NCBI GenBank assembly: GCA_900545325.1
Contig: UQZE01000029.1
Span: forward strand, 1 to 17,835
Origin: an uncultured Eubacteriales bacterium
GTDB taxonomy: Bacteria > Bacillota > Clostridia > Christensenellales > Borkfalkiaceae
Length of the DNA: 17,835 bases
Direction of reading: 5' to 3'
Part shown: positions 14,509-17,835 of the stretch, piece after piece
How positions within the stretch are numbered: position 1 is the stretch's first letter
Layout: each line of letters starts with the position of its first letter
Made by a program: the position numbers and the translations under genes
The notes under the pieces: generated by a model
Seen by the model: the letters and a program-made list of their open reading frames with translations, nothing else
Databases searched by the model: none
Told to the model about the DNA's origin: nothing

Positions 14509-17500
14509 ATGAAAGGTAAAAGTAAAATTTTACTGGCGCTGGCGCTCGTCGTAGTTTCCGCATTGTGTCTTTACACGGCATGTGATAAGACGCCGAAAAC
14601 GGAAGTTACGATAACGTTAGGCGAAAAGACGGAGTACGAACTTGATCTTTACGAACAAGTTACGCTCACAGCCACCGTTACGGGCACGGAAGAAAAGGTC
14701 GTATGGACGACTTCGGATTCCGCGGTCGCCTCGGTGGAGGGAGGCGTGGTTACGGCGCTGAAACAGGGCAGCGCCACGATCACCGCGTCGGCGGCGGGCA
14801 AGTCGGCCGACTGCACGATCAAGGTAACGCCTTCGGGCGCGGTGCCGCAGATCGTGGGGATAAATTCGAGCGTTACCCTTAAATTGGGTACGACTGCCAA
14901 GCTTTCCCCGCAGGCGGAATATAAGGGCAGCGTTATAGACGTTTCCTTTACCTACGAGAGCGAAGACCCCGCCGTGGCCACCGTGGAAAACGGCACGATA
15001 ACGGGCGTGAAAACGGGTAAGACCACCGTATTCGTGCGGGCGGCTTACTTCGGTTATTCCATGGAAGAGGAAGTCGCCGTTACGGTGCGCGACAACGTTT
15101 CCATAAATTTGGACGTCAGTTCTCTTTCGCTCGCGCTGAGCGAACCGACGGAGGAATTCCACAGCACGCACCAGCTGGTGCCGGAGATCACGGAAAACGG
15201 CAGTCCCGTTACCGACCTCAGCAAGGTTACGTATACGAGTTCTGACGAAAACGCGGTTACGGTGAGCGAGGCGGGCCTCGTTACGGCGGTGGCCATGCCG
15301 GAGGACGGCGGCGCCGTTACGGTAACGGCGAAATATACCAGCGCCAACGGCGATCTGTTCGACGCGTCCGTTGCGGTAACGGTATTCAAGCCCGAAGTCG
15401 CCGTCGGAGAAGAAGCGCTCGTGGCCGATATCAATGCGGATACGGCGAAGGCGCTGGAACTCGACATAAGTGCGCTTTTCGGTTACGGCGTTACGGCGGA
15501 CAAAGTCGTTTCCGTTACCGACGTGGAAAAGAACGCCTCGATCGGGGTTTCCGTTTCGGACGGCAAACTCATGCTGACGAAGGCGGATATCTGGTCGGGC
15601 GAGAGAACGTACCGCGTGGAAACGGCGGACGCCGTTTACAAAATGCCGGTGGTAATGGCCACAAAAGTGATCAATACCGCGGCCGATATCGACAAGATGG
15701 GCGAATACAGCGAGGCGGATAAGTCCACCGATCTCAGCAAATATCAGCGCGGCGGCTACTTCCTGCTCGGCGCGGACATCGACTACGGCGGCAAGACCGT
15801 TCCGCAATGGTGCGGTTACGCGCAGAACAATTCTTCGACGGATACCACGACCACGGGGTTCATCGGCACGTTCGACGGGCAGAACCACACCATCAGCAAT
15901 ATGGTCATTCCCGGCAGCAACGGCGGGTTTATCGGAACGCTCAACGCGAGCGGCGTATTCAAAAACGTGGCGTTCGCCAACGCGAAAATCAGCGAAAACG
16001 GCTCTTTGATCTGTCTTTTGGGCGGCACGGTGGAAAACGTGATCGTACACGGTACCAAGACGGGCACTTCCGCAACCTGGGGGAGCTCCGGCCTGCTCTT
16101 CGGCAAGATCGTGAACGCTTCGGCGACGGTGAATAACGTGCTCGTCCTTTCGGAGGCCGCTCCGTCGGATATGGACGCGGTGATTTACGGCAAGGGCGAC
16201 GACGGCAAGGCATTTAAACTGACCGACGTATACGGCGTATGCGTGGAAAAGCAGACCGTTGCCCTTTCGCAGGGCAACGCGGCGGCGATGACGCGCGTTC
16301 TCGTAAAAGCGACGGTGGATACGCTTAAAAACGACGACGGCGCAAGTTTCGAGAGGTTCAGCGGCTGGGATATGTCTTTCGGCGTTCCCATGAGCGATAA
16401 GATCATCGAGGTGATCTCGGATAAACTTCTTTACGAATTTTACATCGAGGATACGGGCGAACTGACGGTCGGCGAAAACAAGCTTTCCGCCAATGCGGAC
16501 GGCGTTTCGTGGAGCCTGAAAGAACCCGTGGATAAAGTGAGCATAAACGCGGAAACGGGCGTAGTTACCGTGGAATACGGCGTTGCGGACGGCGCGGAAG
16601 TTACCGTTGTGGCGAAAAAGGGCGAAATGCAGTTCGAAAGGACGTTCAAAGTCAAGGCCTCCGTGCGGGAGGACAAAACCGCGGCGATCTCGGAATACTG
16701 GGATAAAAGTTCTTCCGGCGCCTTTGCCTTGACGCTGGACGAACTCAAAGGCGAGGGCGTTTCCTTCCTCGGCATGTACGACGAAGACGGCGGCAAACTC
16801 GAAGCCACGTTTGCAGACGGCACGGTTACGCTCGGCGAAACCGCCGACGCCGCGCTGAAAGCAAAGGACGCGGGCGACTACACGTATACCGTCGTCGCGA
16901 ATAAAGACGGCGTGGTTACCGAATACGTGGTCAAGGCCGCGCTCGTTACGAAAATACTCACGACGGCCGCCGACCTCGATTCGATGGCGGAACTCAGCAA
17001 AGCCGATTCCACGAGCGACGTCGCGGCTTACCGCTTCGGCGGGTATTTCGCGCTCGGCGCGGATATCGATTACGGCGGGAAAGTCTATGCCTCCTGGTGC
17101 GGATACGCACAGTGCGATTCCTCGACGGACACCGTAAACAGAGGCTTTATCGGAATTTTCGACGGCCGCAACCATACCATAAGCAATATGAAGATCGAGG
17201 GCGGCAACAACGGTTTCCTCGGCATGGTCAATGAAATCGGCGTCGTCAGAAACGTAGCGTTCGCAAACGTGCAGGTCAGCGGCAACGCGGGATTGTTCTG
17301 CGTTTTCGGCGGCACGATAGAAAACGTGATCGTACACGGCAGCCGCTCGAGCGCTTCCAACGACGGCTGGGGCAGATCGGGCATTCTGATCGGCAAGATC
17401 GTCAATGCAAAAGCGGTCGTTAAAAATGTGGTCGTCATTCACAACGGCGCGCCCCTTGCCGCAAAAGACGGGATCGTTTACGGTACGGGCGACGGCGGCA

Positions 17501-17727
17501 AGCCGTATGCGCTGACCGACGTTTACGCCGTCTGCGCAGAAAGCCAGAAGATTGCCGATGAGGTAGGCGACAAAGCGGTCAATACCCGCGTTATGGCCAA
17601 GGCGAGCGTAGAGGAGCTTGCGGCGGACGAAAGCAAGAGTTTTGCAGGTTTCAGCGGCTGGGATATGTCCAAGGGCATACCTCTTTCGCAGGCGATCATA
17701 GACGTCATGTATCCCGCGGCGGAATGA
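14509..17727 (+). CDS. Large surface lipoprotein with BIG2-type Ig domains and duplicated GLUG-like beta-helix modules
   Basis: The 1072-residue precursor has a basic start, hydrophobic segment and a likely lipobox cysteine Cys25 in LYTAC. Three bacterial Ig-like (BIG2-type) domains lie at about 30-106, 112-195 and 198-296, with the typical WTTSDSAVASVEGGVVTALK pattern ending TITAS. A beta-rich linker leads to a first repeat-helix module (385-639) with GFIGTFDGQNHTISNM, resembling GLUG-motif proteins. A linker with an Ig-like part (640-812) leads to a second module (813-1072) of the same design. No catalytic signature is visible. The start at 14509 follows AGGAGG with 7-base spacing. As the last gene of the importer operon it probably binds or displays the same substrate, an inference. 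The protein ends right after module two with no wall anchor, consistent with lipid anchoring at the N-terminus. Confidence 0.85.
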   Translation: MKGKSKILLALALVVVSALCLYTACDKTPKTEVTITLGEKTEYELDLYEQVTLTATVTGTEEKVVWTTSDSAVASVEGGVVTALKQGSATITASAAGKSADCTIKVTPSGAVPQIVGINSSVTLKLGTTAKLSPQAEYKGSVIDVSFTYESEDPAVATVENGTITGVKTGKTTVFVRAAYFGYSMEEEVAVTVRDNVSINLDVSSLSLALSEPTEEFHSTHQLVPEITENGSPVTDLSKVTYTSSDENAVTVSEAGLVTAVAMPEDGGAVTVTAKYTSANGDLFDASVAVTVFKPEVAVGEEALVADINADTAKALELDISALFGYGVTADKVVSVTDVEKNASIGVSVSDGKLMLTKADIWSGERTYRVETADAVYKMPVVMATKVINTAADIDKMGEYSEADKSTDLSKYQRGGYFLLGADIDYGGKTVPQWCGYAQNNSSTDTTTTGFIGTFDGQNHTISNMVIPGSNGGFIGTLNASGVFKNVAFANAKISENGSLICLLGGTVENVIVHGTKTGTSATWGSSGLLFGKIVNASATVNNVLVLSEAAPSDMDAVIYGKGDDGKAFKLTDVYGVCVEKQTVALSQGNAAAMTRVLVKATVDTLKNDDGASFERFSGWDMSFGVPMSDKIIEVISDKLLYEFYIEDTGELTVGENKLSANADGVSWSLKEPVDKVSINAETGVVTVEYGVADGAEVTVVAKKGEMQFERTFKVKASVREDKTAAISEYWDKSSSGAFALTLDELKGEGVSFLGMYDEDGGKLEATFADGTVTLGETADAALKAKDAGDYTYTVVANKDGVVTEYVVKAALVTKILTTAADLDSMAELSKADSTSDVAAYRFGGYFALGADIDYGGKVYASWCGYAQCDSSTDTVNRGFIGIFDGRNHTISNMKIEGGNNGFLGMVNEIGVVRNVAFANVQVSGNAGLFCVFGGTIENVIVHGSRSSASNDGWGRSGILIGKIVNAKAVVKNVVVIHNGAPLAAKDGIVYGTGDGGKPYALTDVYAVCAESQKIADEVGDKAVNTRVMAKASVEELAADESKSFAGFSGWDMSKGIPLSQAIIDVMYPAAE
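15661..16425 (+). repeat. Beta-helix module, copy 1 (internal duplication)
   Basis: This encodes residues 385-639 of the last surface lipoprotein. It opens TKVINTAADIDKM, contains GGYFLLGADIDYGGK, WCGYAQ, FDGQNHTISNM and GKIVNA, and closes FSGWDMSFGVPMS. Copy 2 repeats these landmarks in order. Confidence 0.88.
16945..17724 (+). repeat. Beta-helix module, copy 2 (internal duplication)
   Basis: This encodes residues 813-1072, from TKILTTAADLDSM through GGYFALGADIDYGGK, WCGYAQ, FDGRNHTISNM and GKIVNA to FSGWDMSKGIPLS. By eye about half the residues match copy 1, and the DNA has diverged, so the duplication is old and maintained. Confidence 0.88.
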
Positions 17728-17745
17728 TGCCATAACTTGTTGTGT

Positions 17746-17779
17746 CGGCGGCGGCTTTTGCCGCCGCCGTATATTTTTT
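17746..17779 (+). terminator. Strong Rho-independent terminator of the transporter/surface-protein operon
   Basis: CGGCGGCGGC (17746-17755) pairs perfectly with GCCGCCGCCG (17760-17769) around a TTTT loop, followed by TATATTTTTT. It lies 19 bases after the stop and marks the operon end. Confidence 0.92.
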
Positions 17780-17791
17780 ACGAGGTGCATA

Positions 17792-17835
17792 ATGCTGGAA
17801 AACGAACGTTTTGTTTCGGCGGGAGAAGAATACTG
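17792..17835 (+). CDS. Start of a further gene, truncated by the window edge
   Basis: An ATG at 17792 follows GAGGTG at 17782-17787 with suitable spacing and opens MLENERFVSAGEEY, running off the window. Only 14 codons are visible, so no family can be named. It is separated from the operon by the strong terminator, and no clear promoter lies in the 12 bases between. Its transcription would need read-through or a promoter overlapping the terminator. Confidence 0.5.
   Translation, partial: MLENERFVSAGEEY

Noticed and set aside
14617..17790. A 1057-codon open frame on the minus strand, antisense to the last lipoprotein gene
   Set aside because: It mirrors the codon bias of the GC-rich sense gene, has Arg/His/Val-rich composition with no domain, runs through the terminator hairpin and has no ribosome binding site. 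The same applies to the other long antisense frames (189-2003, 3656-5623, 5835-7364, 7400-8734, 10326-12653 and 12858-13979).

Overview
The window reads as chromosomal DNA of a GC-rich, Gram-positive, anaerobic heterotroph, most likely a member of the Clostridia (gut-type Bacillota). The clues are near-consensus TTGACA/TATAAT promoters with 17-base spacers, strong AGGAGG ribosome binding sites, Rho-independent terminators, lipobox-type lipoproteins, Cys-rich exported proteins and the absence of any outer-membrane component. The lineage is an inference from these traits; no rRNA or marker gene is present.

Layout. (1) Positions 3-1667 hold the 3' part of a large secreted protein built of carbohydrate-binding-like beta-sandwiches, closed by a terminator. 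(2) 1703-3531 hold a PfkB sugar kinase on the + strand, with its own consensus promoter, convergent with a DeoR-family regulator on the - strand that also has a consensus promoter. Two terminator hairpins lie between them. (3) 3634-5530 hold a two-gene + strand operon, divergent from deoR: a beta-phosphoglucomutase-like HAD phosphatase/mutase and a zinc-dependent sorbitol-dehydrogenase-type polyol dehydrogenase. It is preceded by a structured leader of about 130 bases containing a 7-codon upstream ORF. (4) 5544-5650 is a non-coding block of two perfect 39-bp tandem repeats made of alternating palindromes, plus a further hairpin. (5) 5712-17727 is a tightly packed operon of six genes: a lipoprotein sugar-binding protein, two MalF/MalG-type permeases, a 1004-residue exported beta-sandwich protein, a DUF4838-type lipoprotein and a 1072-residue Ig-like/beta-helix lipoprotein. 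A strong GC-rich terminator closes it. (6) The window ends in the first codons of another gene.

Working together, this looks like a glycan or oligosaccharide foraging locus of Gram-positive type. Large surface proteins bind (and, for the DUF4838 protein, possibly cut) a substrate. A lipoprotein and permease pair import the product using an ATPase encoded elsewhere. A sugar kinase, a sugar-phosphate mutase/phosphatase and a polyol dehydrogenase, with a DeoR phosphosugar sensor, handle the intracellular sugar. No known glycoside hydrolase family can be assigned with certainty. The substrate is not determinable from the sequence, and that gap is the most interesting aspect of the window.
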